In this document: one piece after another, positions 1 through 6,692 of the stretch | Position numbering within the stretch: the first letter of the stretch is position 1 | How the letters are laid out: each line of letters begins with the position of its first letter | NCBI GenBank assembly: GCA_031265495.1 | Contig: JAISCP010000148.1 | Location: forward strand, 1 to 38,925 | Origin: Heliobacteriaceae bacterium | GTDB lineage: Bacteria; Cyanobacteriota; Vampirovibrionia; Gastranaerophilales; Gastranaerophilaceae | Length of the DNA stretch: 38,925 nucleotides | Direction: 5' to 3' | The notes under the pieces: generated by a model | The model's database searches: none | What the model was told of the DNA's origin: nothing | Seen by the model: the letters and a program-made list of their open reading frames with translations, nothing else | Program-made: the position numbers and the translations under genes

Positions 1-69
1 TGTAAACCGTTCAAACACCCAATTTTGCTGTTTTGTAACTTTTTTTAACAAAATGGGGTAAACCTTTTC

Positions 70-153
70 CTACACCGTTAAAGCCCCCCCCCCCCCCCCC
101 CCCGAGAGCGGTACTACACCTGCATTGCAGCCTTTTTTAAACATTTTATCCAT
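70..153 (-). CDS. G-tract microprotein ORF (copy A)
   Basis: A 27-codon ORF not in the ORF track. It reads MDKMFKKGCNAGVVPLSG, then a glycine run encoded by an uninterrupted homopolymer of 20 G on the minus strand, then a short tail and TAG. If the tract were a multiple of three (18 or 21), the frame would instead run on as GFNGVGKGLPHF and reach a stop about 48 codons from the start. The segment GVVPLSG(n) and the DNA around the tract resemble the ORF at 38773, at the other end of the window and in inverted orientation. No known family is recognised. A G-rich stretch lies upstream of the ATG but no clear Shine-Dalgarno sequence. Whether it is translated is unproven. Confidence 0.4.
   Translation of the reverse strand: MDKMFKKGCNAGVVPLSGGGGGGALTV
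84..103. repeat. homopolymer tract, C20 on + strand
   Basis: Twenty consecutive C on the plus strand (G20 on minus), inside the copy-A microprotein ORF. Such tracts are hypermutable by slipped-strand mispairing, and exact length calls are unreliable in short-read assemblies. Confidence 0.9.
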
Positions 154-211
154 AAATCATACCCCCCGCTTTCGTAATCGACGAAAACCATTATACTGTT
201 TTAATAAAAAC

Positions 212-240
212 TTGTCAAGCTGATGTTTTTATCATAAATT
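212..240 (+). promoter_or_regulatory. candidate sigma70 promoter of bioF
   Basis: TTGTCA (212-217), a 17-base spacer and TAAATT (235-240). The expected start of transcription is about 247, at the bioF ATG, which would leave almost no leader. No Shine-Dalgarno sequence is visible before bioF, which fits. Confidence 0.4.
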
Positions 241-247
241 AAGTATT

Positions 248-1300
248 ATGTATTTCAGGACTATTAAGGATTTTGAGAAAAAAGACGGCAAATATATATG
301 GTTCAAGGGGAAAAAACTTTTAAATCTTTCATCCAACAACTATTTGGGGTTTGCGGATAACAGGACGATTACCGAACGCTTTTTGAACTCAGCCGGCACA
401 GACTATTCTTTCGGAAGCGCGTCCGCAAGACTCTTGACAGGCTCGCTGCCGGTCTACAAAGAATTGGAAAACCTGATAACGGATTTATTCAAAACCCAAT
501 CAACCCTTCTTTTTAACAGCGGATACCACGCAAATGTCGGGATTATGAGCGCAATAGCCGCAGACGTAATTTTCAGCGATAAACTTAACCATGCCAGCAT
601 AATTGACGGAATGCGGCTTTCAAAGGCAAAGTTTTTCCGCTTCAGACACAACGACACCGCCTCTCTTGAAAAACTTCTGAAAACCAAAGATTTTAAAAAC
701 GCTGTTATTGTGTCAGAAAGCGTATTCAGCATGGACGGCGATATTGCCGATTTAGCAAAACTCGTTGAGCTCAAAAAAAAATACAATTGTCTTCTGGTAA
801 TTGATGAAGCGCATGCTTTCGGGGTTTTCGGGCAGAAAGGACTCGGCATTGCGGAAAAACTCGGACTGATAAACGAAACAGATTTAATTATGGGAACATT
901 CGGCAAAGCAATCGGCTCAAGCGGAGCATTTGTTACCGGCAAAAAAGCGCTTATAGATTATCTGATAAACAAAGCGCGCCCGTTTATTTTTTCAACTGCA
1001 ATGCCGCCAGTAAATGCCGCGTTCTCAAAATGGATAATCGAAAATGAACTGCCCAAAACTCTTGAAAACCGGAAGAAAATGCTAGAACTTGGCGGAAAAC
1101 TCGGCAGCGAAAGCCATATTATACCCGTAATAGCCGGCGGCGAAACCGCAGCGCTGTGTGAAAAACTGTTTGACAACGGTTATCTGGCGCTGCCCATACA
1201 CCCGCCCACCGTACCTGAGGGAACTTCCAGAATGCGAATATCACTTACAACGGAAATTAACAAAAAAGATTTGGAGGCGCTGTGCAGTATTATTGGCTGA
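248..1300 (+). CDS. bioF: 8-amino-7-oxononanoate synthase (BioF)
   Basis: PLP-dependent condensation of pimeloyl-ACP with L-alanine to give 8-amino-7-oxononanoate (KAPA), the first step of biotin ring assembly in the cytoplasm. At 350 residues it is slightly shorter than typical BioF (about 385), mostly at the N-terminus. The alpha-oxoamine synthase hallmarks are visible: FNSGYHAN, the cofactor Asp in VIDEAHAFGVFG, and the PLP-lysine region GTFGKAIGSSGAF. The 3' end overlaps bioG by 19 bases, and bioC follows, so this is a biotin operon. The N-terminus YFRTIKDFEKKDGKYI matches this family, so ATG 248 is a sensible start although no ribosome binding site precedes it. Related family members such as Kbl and SPT are possible, but the BioG/BioC context makes BioF by far the best call. 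Confidence 0.92.
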   Translation: MYFRTIKDFEKKDGKYIWFKGKKLLNLSSNNYLGFADNRTITERFLNSAGTDYSFGSASARLLTGSLPVYKELENLITDLFKTQSTLLFNSGYHANVGIMSAIAADVIFSDKLNHASIIDGMRLSKAKFFRFRHNDTASLEKLLKTKDFKNAVIVSESVFSMDGDIADLAKLVELKKKYNCLLVIDEAHAFGVFGQKGLGIAEKLGLINETDLIMGTFGKAIGSSGAFVTGKKALIDYLINKARPFIFSTAMPPVNAAFSKWIIENELPKTLENRKKMLELGGKLGSESHIIPVIAGGETAALCEKLFDNGYLALPIHPPTVPEGTSRMRISLTTEINKKDLEALCSIIG

Positions 1301-1974
1301 ATAAACAGGCAAACAAAAAGTTAATACTCTTTTTTGCAGGCTGGGGTTTTGACGAAAATCCTTTCAAATTCCTTGACTGCGGGGAATACGATGTTTTGAT
1401 GTTCTATGACTACCAAAACATTGAAAGCAGGTTACCGGACGAATTATCCGGGTACAAAGAAATTAACTTAATTGCATGGTCTATGGGGGTCTTTGCAGCG
1501 TATCTGCTGTTCAGCCGGTCTGAAATTAAATTAAACAAAAAAATTGCCGTAAACGGTACTGTGTATCCGGTTCACGATGAATTTGGAATTCCGGTCAAAA
1601 TATTTGAGCTTACACGCAAGCACGCAGCAGCCGGTTTGCGGGAAAAATTCTATAAAAATGTTTTTGAAGAAGATTTCGAGCGTTACATGCAAAACCCCGT
1701 CAAACGCACCATAGAAAACCGCACTGCCGAACTTGAAAGTCTGTATGAATTAATCAAACAGCAGCCCCGCCCGGAAAGAGCATTCTACGACAGAGCAGTA
1801 ACAGGCGTAAACGATAAGATTATCCCCGCAAAAAACCAGCTTGCATTTTGGCAGCTTCCGACCGTAACCCTTGAAGCAGGACATTTTCCGTTTTATAATT
1901 ACAAGAGCTGGAGCGAAATTTTGGCACACCATAACCTATACAATCCTGAACGACCGGATTGCTTCAGGTTCTGA
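1282..1974 (+). CDS. bioG: pimeloyl-ACP methyl ester esterase (BioG type)
   Basis: Alpha/beta hydrolase of the DUF452/BioG family, 230 residues. It removes the methyl group from pimeloyl-ACP methyl ester, so chain elongation stops and BioF gets its substrate. Visible features are the N-terminal LILFFAGWGFDE strand-loop, the nucleophile elbow AWSMG with Ser at about residue 67, a candidate acid in GVNDKIIP and a candidate histidine in EAGHFPFY. The start is a GTG inside the end of bioF, preceded by GGAGG at 1273-1277. The 19-base overlap implies translational coupling. BioG replaces the unrelated BioH in many bacteria, and the bioC gene downstream supports this call. Confidence 0.88.
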   Translation: MQYYWLNKQANKKLILFFAGWGFDENPFKFLDCGEYDVLMFYDYQNIESRLPDELSGYKEINLIAWSMGVFAAYLLFSRSEIKLNKKIAVNGTVYPVHDEFGIPVKIFELTRKHAAAGLREKFYKNVFEEDFERYMQNPVKRTIENRTAELESLYELIKQQPRPERAFYDRAVTGVNDKIIPAKNQLAFWQLPTVTLEAGHFPFYNYKSWSEILAHHNLYNPERPDCFRF

Positions 1975-2028
1975 CTACAAAAATATTCAATACCTTTAAG
2001 CTTTACTTCCCCGTATATAAGGCAGATT

Positions 2029-2051
2029 CTGAAACAAGTTCAGAATGACAT
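2029..2051 (-). repeat. palindromic dispersed repeat (CCTGAACTTGTTTCAGG type)
   Basis: TCTGAAACAAGTTCAGAATG here is a variant of the short palindrome found at 12735, 12793, 12926, 24226, 24341 and 29536. It lies just upstream of the composite repeat in the bioG-bioC gap. Confidence 0.65.
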
Positions 2052-2054
2052 AAA

Positions 2055-2411
2055 AAAGGCGGCAAAAGGTAAAACCGACTTGAAAGGGCATAAAAACAAT
2101 AAAACCCTCACCCGCCCTGCGGGCACCCTCTCCCAGAGGGAGAGGGAAGAGATAAAAAACCGTTAAGCGCGTTCAACAAAACAAGCAGAGGAGTTGCGGG
2201 ACAACTGTCGGAAGCCGGATAAAGGCAAAGTGTATAAAACAAAACTAAAATCTTTAAAAGGCGCCAATAGGTAAAACTAACTTGAAAGGGCATAAAAAGC
2301 AAAACAGGCAGGTAACAACAAACAAAAGCCGGCAATGGGTAAAGCTGATAAGTAATGAAATAATCCCTGACAAAGGCGGCAAAAGGTAAAATTGACTTGA
2401 AACGAATAAAA
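2055..2411 (+). repeat. composite intra-operon repeat, copy 1 (bioG-bioC)
   Basis: Fills most of the 422-base gap between bioG and bioC. It contains three copies of a roughly 42-base core (at about 2055, 2257 and 2371) with the shared pattern AAAGGCG.CAA..GGTAAAA followed by ACTTGAAA. Between the cores lie a hairpin module (CCCTCTCCCAGAGGGAGAGGG, a perfect dyad) and a module with GTTGCGGGACAAC. The third core runs into bioC and contributes its TTG start. Related composites occur at 16431, 34912 and 35717. Confidence 0.85.
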
Positions 2412-3095
2412 AGACAGTTTGAGAAAAGCATGGATAAATATGATGAAAATGCAGTTGTCCAGCGGATTATGGCGGAAAAACTCGTACGAGAACTGCTGAA
2501 AATCCGCGCTGAATTTGACACCGTTCTTGAAACAGGAGCCGGAACAGGAGTTTTAACAAAAGAATTAACCGGAAAAATTCAATACAAAAACTACTGCGCA
2601 AACGATTTATCCGAAAAATCAAAAAAGTATCTGGATAAAATTTTAAATAAATATACATTTATTGCGGGAAATGCGCTAAAAATTAACAAAAAAGCGGATT
2701 TAATCATTTCAAACGCAATGTTTCAGTGGCTCAAAGATTTCGGCTGTTTTTACAACATGCTTGAGCCCGGCGGAATTCTGGCGTTTACAAGCTTTACAAC
2801 AGGGAACTTCCGGGAAATCAAGGAGTTGACGGGGCTTTCGCTGGAATACAAATCCATGAATGAGATTAAGCAAGAGTTAAAAGATTACGAAATCCTGTAC
2901 ACGAAGGAATTTGAACATAAGATGAGCTTTCAAAACCCGCTTGAACTTCTTGCCCACATGAAGCACACCGGAGTAAATTCGCTTGCGCACTGGACTTTTG
3001 CGCAGGTAAAAGATTTCTGCGAAAAATATAAACGTAAATACCCTGAAATTACTTTAACCTACACGCCCGTTATTGTTATTGCACGAAAAAATTGA
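2397..3095 (+). CDS. bioC: malonyl-ACP O-methyltransferase (BioC)
   Basis: SAM-dependent methyltransferase that caps malonyl-ACP as its methyl ester, so fatty acid synthesis can build the pimeloyl chain. At 232 residues it is slightly short of the usual 250. The BioC-like N-terminus (RQFEKSMDKYDENAVVQR) is followed by the SAM motif I ETGAGTGVLT near residue 44, the post-I ANDLSEK, NAMFQWLKDF (as in BioC WSNLAVQW) and a C-terminus ending VIVIARKN. The TTG at 2397 lies within the last core of the composite repeat. An alternative ATG at 2430 would cut into the conserved N-terminal helix, so TTG is preferred. The first five residues are thus repeat-encoded. The gene follows bioF and bioG in one transcriptional direction. 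Confidence 0.85.
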   Translation: MKRIKRQFEKSMDKYDENAVVQRIMAEKLVRELLKIRAEFDTVLETGAGTGVLTKELTGKIQYKNYCANDLSEKSKKYLDKILNKYTFIAGNALKINKKADLIISNAMFQWLKDFGCFYNMLEPGGILAFTSFTTGNFREIKELTGLSLEYKSMNEIKQELKDYEILYTKEFEHKMSFQNPLELLAHMKHTGVNSLAHWTFAQVKDFCEKYKRKYPEITLTYTPVIVIARKN

Positions 3096-3141
3096 CAGCC
3101 GCAAGACGTACGCTAAAAACGCGTCATGCCGAACTTGCTTA

Positions 3142-3362
3142 CTCTCTCCCTGCGGGAGAGAGAACAAACACTTAGCGAAACCACAGGTTGAGCTTAGTGT
3201 TTGGAGTGAGGGGGCAGGCTGCACGACAAACACGGCAAGCTATTCCGTAGCGGTGTCAATTACATGTGTTCTATCCAAGATTTATTCTGTTTTGCGCCCC
3301 CTCACCTGAATTTCTAAACTCACACGTTCGTTAAGAAATTCTTCCTCTCCCGTATGGAGAGG
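3142..3362. repeat. dispersed structured repeat, about 220 bp (copy 1)
   Basis: Begins with the hairpin CTCTCCCTGCGGGAGAG. It continues with a 12-base stem (CAAACACTTAGC against GCTTAGTGTTTG, one mismatch) and ends with CCTCTCCCGTATGGAGAGG. A near full-length copy lies at 29196-29432 and a partial copy at 23857-23930. It occupies the gene-free stretch 3096-3406. No protein homology is seen in the short ORFs crossing it. Confidence 0.85.
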
Positions 3363-3406
3363 CTTTGCCGTATCAATGAAAAGCTAACAACGCCTTCAAG
3401 GAATAG

Positions 3407-3634
3407 TCAAGAAAAATTGTAATAGGGCTTTGTGCGTACAAATTTCAATTCATAACCCAATATATCGCCTATTAATTTAGCTTCTTCGTACTTAAGAGTA
3501 CTCCGCATTAGTTTTTGAGAGATATTAGAACGCGAATAGTGTTTGCCGGTTACTTTTGACATTTCAAGCGCAAGCCATGTAATTGACACTTCATTTTCAT
3601 TTAACAGCGCTTTTATATCTTTTCTTACACTCAT
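3407..3634 (-). CDS. small helix-turn-helix regulator
   Basis: A 75-residue protein with a predicted Cro/C1-type helical fold. A first helix (VRKDIKALLNENE) is followed by a helix-turn-helix-like stretch (ISITWLALEMSKVTG, then SRSNISQKLMR) and a third helix (YEEAKLIGDILGYEL). It is read divergently from the prepilin at 3759. A perfect 15-base inverted repeat between them covers both promoters. The simplest reading is a repressor or switch controlling itself and the prepilin. The start ATG is preceded by GGAG at slightly long spacing. I do not recognise a named family. DNA binding is inferred from the fold and the operator. Confidence 0.65.
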   Translation of the reverse strand: MSVRKDIKALLNENEVSITWLALEMSKVTGKHYSRSNISQKLMRSTLKYEEAKLIGDILGYELKFVRTKPYYNFS

Positions 3635-3654
3635 CCTGCTTCTCCGTAATTATA

Positions 3655-3683
3655 TTGACATATATGTTCCTATTTAGTAAAAT
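3655..3683 (+). promoter_or_regulatory. strong sigma70-like promoter of the prepilin gene
   Basis: TTGACA (3655-3660), 17-base spacer, TAAAAT (3678-3683). The left operator arm (3666-3680) fills the spacer and touches the -10. A TATAAT on the opposite strand at 3689-3694 is a likely -10 for the divergent HTH gene. Confidence 0.65.
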
Positions 3684-3721
3684 ATGTTATTATAAAGGAA
3701 CAGAGGTTACTAAATAGGAAC
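3666..3721. promoter_or_regulatory. perfect 15-bp inverted repeat operator
   Basis: Arms GTTCCTATTTAGTAA (3666-3680) and TTACTAAATAGGAAC (3707-3721) are exact reverse complements, 41 bp centre to centre, about four helical turns. One arm lies over the plus-strand promoter. The other lies in the -35 region of the minus-strand promoter. This geometry suits cooperative binding or looping by the adjacent HTH protein. Confidence 0.7.
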
Positions 3722-3758
3722 GAATAATTTAACAATATTAACTATTAGGAGAAAAAGT

Positions 3759-4445
3759 ATGAAAAAGAGGGATTTAGGATTTACACTTGCAGAGGTGCTG
3801 ATAACACTGGGGATTATCGGTGTTGTGGCGTCGCTGACCATGCCCGCTCTTATTTCTAACTACAAAAAACAGCACACAATTACGGGGTTAAAACGTGAAT
3901 ATGCGGTTTTGGCACAAATGGTTAAGCTTTCGCAGGCAGATAACGGCAACTTTGACGAATGGGATTGGAGTTTGAATTTAGCTGATTTTGTAAACGCCTA
4001 TCTGGCTCCGTACCTGCAATTAATCAGGAACTGCGGCATAACAGATAATACCTGCTGGCTGCCGGATAGTAAAATATACGATACAAACGGCAATGCTAAG
4101 TATGATACGACATCTGCAAATTATTACACAGGAGTGCTAAACAACGGTACTTATGTTGCGTTTGAGAAGCAAGACAATAATCACCTGCACTTTTACATTG
4201 ATATTAACGGAGCCAAACGGCCGAATAAGCTCGGAGTAGACAGTTTTCTTTTCACATTTACAAGAGCTCCGTTTCTTGAAACGGGTGTACATAATATTAG
4301 TCATTCAGGATTACATTTTTATGCACAGGGGATGCCAACAGCAAACCACGTTTCAAATTGCAAAAAGGCAAGTACAGGCACTCATTGCGGAGCATTATAT
4401 GTACAGAGCGGCTGGCAAATCCCCGATAGTGTGGATATATTTTAG
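3759..4445 (+). CDS. type IV pilin-like prepilin
   Basis: A 228-residue protein with a class III (prepilin) leader: short basic MKKRDLG, then FTLAEVLITLGIIGVVASL, with the cleavage Gly before Phe and Glu at position 5 of the mature form, followed by the usual amphipathic helix (ALISNYKKQHTITGLKREYAVL). The C-terminal globular region has paired cysteines (NCGITDNTCW, and NCKKASTGTHCG), and the segment LHFYIDINGAKRPNKLG recalls pseudopilins that bind calcium or stabilise filaments. AGGAG precedes the ATG. It stands alone after a regulated promoter, apart from the pilus machinery block, so it may be a conditional minor pilin. Exact role unknown. Confidence 0.85.
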   Translation: MKKRDLGFTLAEVLITLGIIGVVASLTMPALISNYKKQHTITGLKREYAVLAQMVKLSQADNGNFDEWDWSLNLADFVNAYLAPYLQLIRNCGITDNTCWLPDSKIYDTNGNAKYDTTSANYYTGVLNNGTYVAFEKQDNNHLHFYIDINGAKRPNKLGVDSFLFTFTRAPFLETGVHNISHSGLHFYAQGMPTANHVSNCKKASTGTHCGALYVQSGWQIPDSVDIF

Positions 4446-4560
4446 TTTTTAGTGCACAATAAATGAATAGGAAAGAGAGTTGAAAGGTTTATCCTCCCTT
4501 TGAGGAGAGTGTTGATTTTCTATTGCTTTGTCCTCGCAATGACACTTATTCTCTAATGGA

Positions 4561-5862
4561 TTATACAACAACCCCGAACAGGTCGTAGGCGTCAACGGTT
4601 TCTATCAGAACTTCCTCAATATCACCCGGTACAACCGGCTTTTCGGTACGGGCGTAAACCATGCCGTCGATTTCGGGCGCGTCATACTGTGAACGCAAAA
4701 TAACGCCATCGTCAGTGAAACCCTCCACTATGCACGGAAGGGTTTTGCCGATGTAAGTTTCGTTGATTTCGCGCGAAATCCCCTGCTGTAACGCCATAAG
4801 CTTATTGCGGCGCTGCTTTTTGGCTTTCGCGCTAATCTGCGGTTTCAAGCCGTAAGAATACGTATTCTTTTCCCGTGAATATTCAAATACACCCATTTTT
4901 TCAAATCGCATGCGTTTAACAAATTCATATAAATCATTAAACTGTTCCTCTGTTTCGCCGGGATAACCCGTAATAAAAGCTGTTCTCACGGCAGCGCCGG
5001 GAATTTTCGCACGAATTTTCTTTATCAGCGCGCTGTAATCAAAAACCGGACGGCGCATAGCATGCAGAATTTCCGGATTGGAATGCTGGAGCGGCAAATC
5101 AATATATTTAACAACTTTATCCAGCCGGGCAATCGTATCCAGCAGTTCGTCCGTCAGGTTTGACGGGTAAGCGTACATTACTCTAATCCATGACAAATCT
5201 TCAATTTTGTTTAATTCCTCCAACAGCTCAGGCAAAGCCAATTCCCCGTACAAATCCTGCCCGTAGCTTGTCGTATCCTGCGCTATAAGAACGATTTCCG
5301 CAACCCCTTTTTGCGCAAGCGATTTTGCTTCGGCAATTATGTTTTCAACCGGGCGGGAATGGTATTTGCCGCGCAGCTGCGGGATTATGCAGTAGCCGCA
5401 CCGGTAATTGCATCCGTCTGCTATTTTTATGTAAGAGCTTGCACCCACAGTAATCTGCCGGCGCGCAACCGCTTCAGGGTAAATATAGTCGGGGTTTTCA
5501 GACACATGAGAAGTATATTGCGCTTCACCGGCAATCTTTTCCACAATGCCGGCTATCTCCCGCAAATCGGAAGTTCCGGCCATGCCTGCAATCTCGGGAA
5601 TAGCTTCTTTTAATTCGTCTTTGTATTTCTGGGGAAGGCAGCCCGTTACAATAACCTTCTTCCCGCTGTTGACCGCGCCCAGAATACTGCGCACAGACTC
5701 CTTTTCAGCATCATGAATAAAAGAACATGTATTAACCACAACAATATCCGCGCCGCTGTCGTCCATTGTAATTTCATGTCCTTTTTCCGCCAGAAGCCCC
5801 AGCATAAGTTCAGCGTCAACCAGATTTTTAGCACATCCGTGATTTAATAACGCTATCTTCAT
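4561..5862 (-). CDS. rimO: ribosomal protein S12 methylthiotransferase RimO
   Basis: Radical-SAM enzyme that adds a methylthio group to the conserved Asp of ribosomal protein S12. About 433 residues from the ATG at 5862. The ORF track starts six codons earlier at a GTG. I prefer the ATG because it overlaps the stop of the SDR gene as ATGA. Domain order: N-terminal UPF0004/MTTase domain with cluster cysteines in NHGCAKN, VNTCSF and VTGCLPQ; the radical-SAM CxxxCxxC in GCNYRCGYCIIP near residue 150; and a C-terminal TRAM domain (IGKTLPCIVEGF to the end). RimO is preferred over MiaB because of LLNHGCAKNLVDAE and the RGKYHSRP motif. Last gene of the long minus-strand block. Confidence 0.92.
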   Translation of the reverse strand: MKIALLNHGCAKNLVDAELMLGLLAEKGHEITMDDSGADIVVVNTCSFIHDAEKESVRSILGAVNSGKKVIVTGCLPQKYKDELKEAIPEIAGMAGTSDLREIAGIVEKIAGEAQYTSHVSENPDYIYPEAVARRQITVGASSYIKIADGCNYRCGYCIIPQLRGKYHSRPVENIIAEAKSLAQKGVAEIVLIAQDTTSYGQDLYGELALPELLEELNKIEDLSWIRVMYAYPSNLTDELLDTIARLDKVVKYIDLPLQHSNPEILHAMRRPVFDYSALIKKIRAKIPGAAVRTAFITGYPGETEEQFNDLYEFVKRMRFEKMGVFEYSREKNTYSYGLKPQISAKAKKQRRNKLMALQQGISREINETYIGKTLPCIVEGFTDDGVILRSQYDAPEIDGMVYARTEKPVVPGDIEEVLIETVDAYDLFGVVV

Positions 5863-6680
5863 TTCCCGTTTATCTTGCACTGCAAGCCTTTTTTAACTAT
5901 AAAATTAATCCATTCCTGAGGAAGTTTAGACAGAATTTCAGCAAATTTTGCGTCCGCGCCTATTGTGTAAGAGGGCTTCGGGTTCTCGCACGCATCAATT
6001 TTCAAAATCAAATCAGCAACTTTCCGTACATCCAGACCGCCTGTCCGGTTTTTGCGGGCGTTTGCCAGCATATACTCCATAGCCGCGCTGTAACCGTCTT
6101 TTGCTTTTTCAATCGACTTTTTATTCAAATCAATTGATTTTTCCCACAGTGCAGTGGCTGTTACTCCGGGTTTTACGGAAACAACCTTAATCCCTTTTTC
6201 GATATACAATGAGTTAAACAAAATATCCAGCGCGCGTTTTGAGGCGCAATACGGCGCAACAAACGGAAATATTCCAAAACTCGACATAGAGCTTATATTG
6301 ATAATTTTGCCTTCCAGCGCCGGCAGAAGCCTCTGTGTGAAATCCAGATGTGAAAATGTATTTACCTCAAACTGCTTTCTTACATCATCCACATCAATAT
6401 TTTCAACAGCGCCGGCAGCAACGCAGCCCGCAGCATTAATTATTGTGTCAATTTTACCGGACTCCGGCAGTTTAGACTTAATATAAGCCGCAGCCTGACG
6501 CACGGAAGATTTTTTAGACATATCAATGTAAAACGGAATAACATTTGGGGAGATTTTTTTCAGACTGACAACAAAGTCTTCATTTCTGTAACCCGCAAAA
6601 ACAATGTTATCATCGGCAAACGCTTTAACTAAAGCGTTTCCTATTCCTGATGTCGTTCCTGTTATCACGTAAGTTTTCAT
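5859..6680 (-). CDS. short-chain dehydrogenase/reductase (SDR)
   Basis: Classical SDR, 273 residues. It has the Rossmann glycine motif TGTTSGIG at residues 8-15, INAAG in strand 4, a Ser in INISSMSSFG and the catalytic YxxxK as YCASK. The substrate cannot be read from the sequence. The extended C-terminal part (KPSYTIGADAKFAEILSKLP) is typical of many single-domain SDRs annotated generically as oxidoreductases. It overlaps rimO by 4 bases (ATGA) and follows the PilC-like gene by 12 bases, so it is probably co-transcribed with the pilus genes. No functional link to them is evident. Confidence 0.85.
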   Translation of the reverse strand: MKTYVITGTTSGIGNALVKAFADDNIVFAGYRNEDFVVSLKKISPNVIPFYIDMSKKSSVRQAAAYIKSKLPESGKIDTIINAAGCVAAGAVENIDVDDVRKQFEVNTFSHLDFTQRLLPALEGKIINISSMSSFGIFPFVAPYCASKRALDILFNSLYIEKGIKVVSVKPGVTATALWEKSIDLNKKSIEKAKDGYSAAMEYMLANARKNRTGGLDVRKVADLILKIDACENPKPSYTIGADAKFAEILSKLPQEWINFIVKKGLQCKINGK

Positions 6681-6692
6681 TTTTGCCTCTCT

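Noticed and set aside
2108-2521. Minus-strand ORF of 137 codons over the bioG-bioC gap
   Set aside because: Half lies antisense to bioC and half in repeat DNA. Kept only as a question about the repeat, not as a gene.
3073-3309. Plus-strand ORF of 78 codons after bioC
   Set aside because: Covers the tail of bioC in another frame and the 3142 repeat; no family signal.
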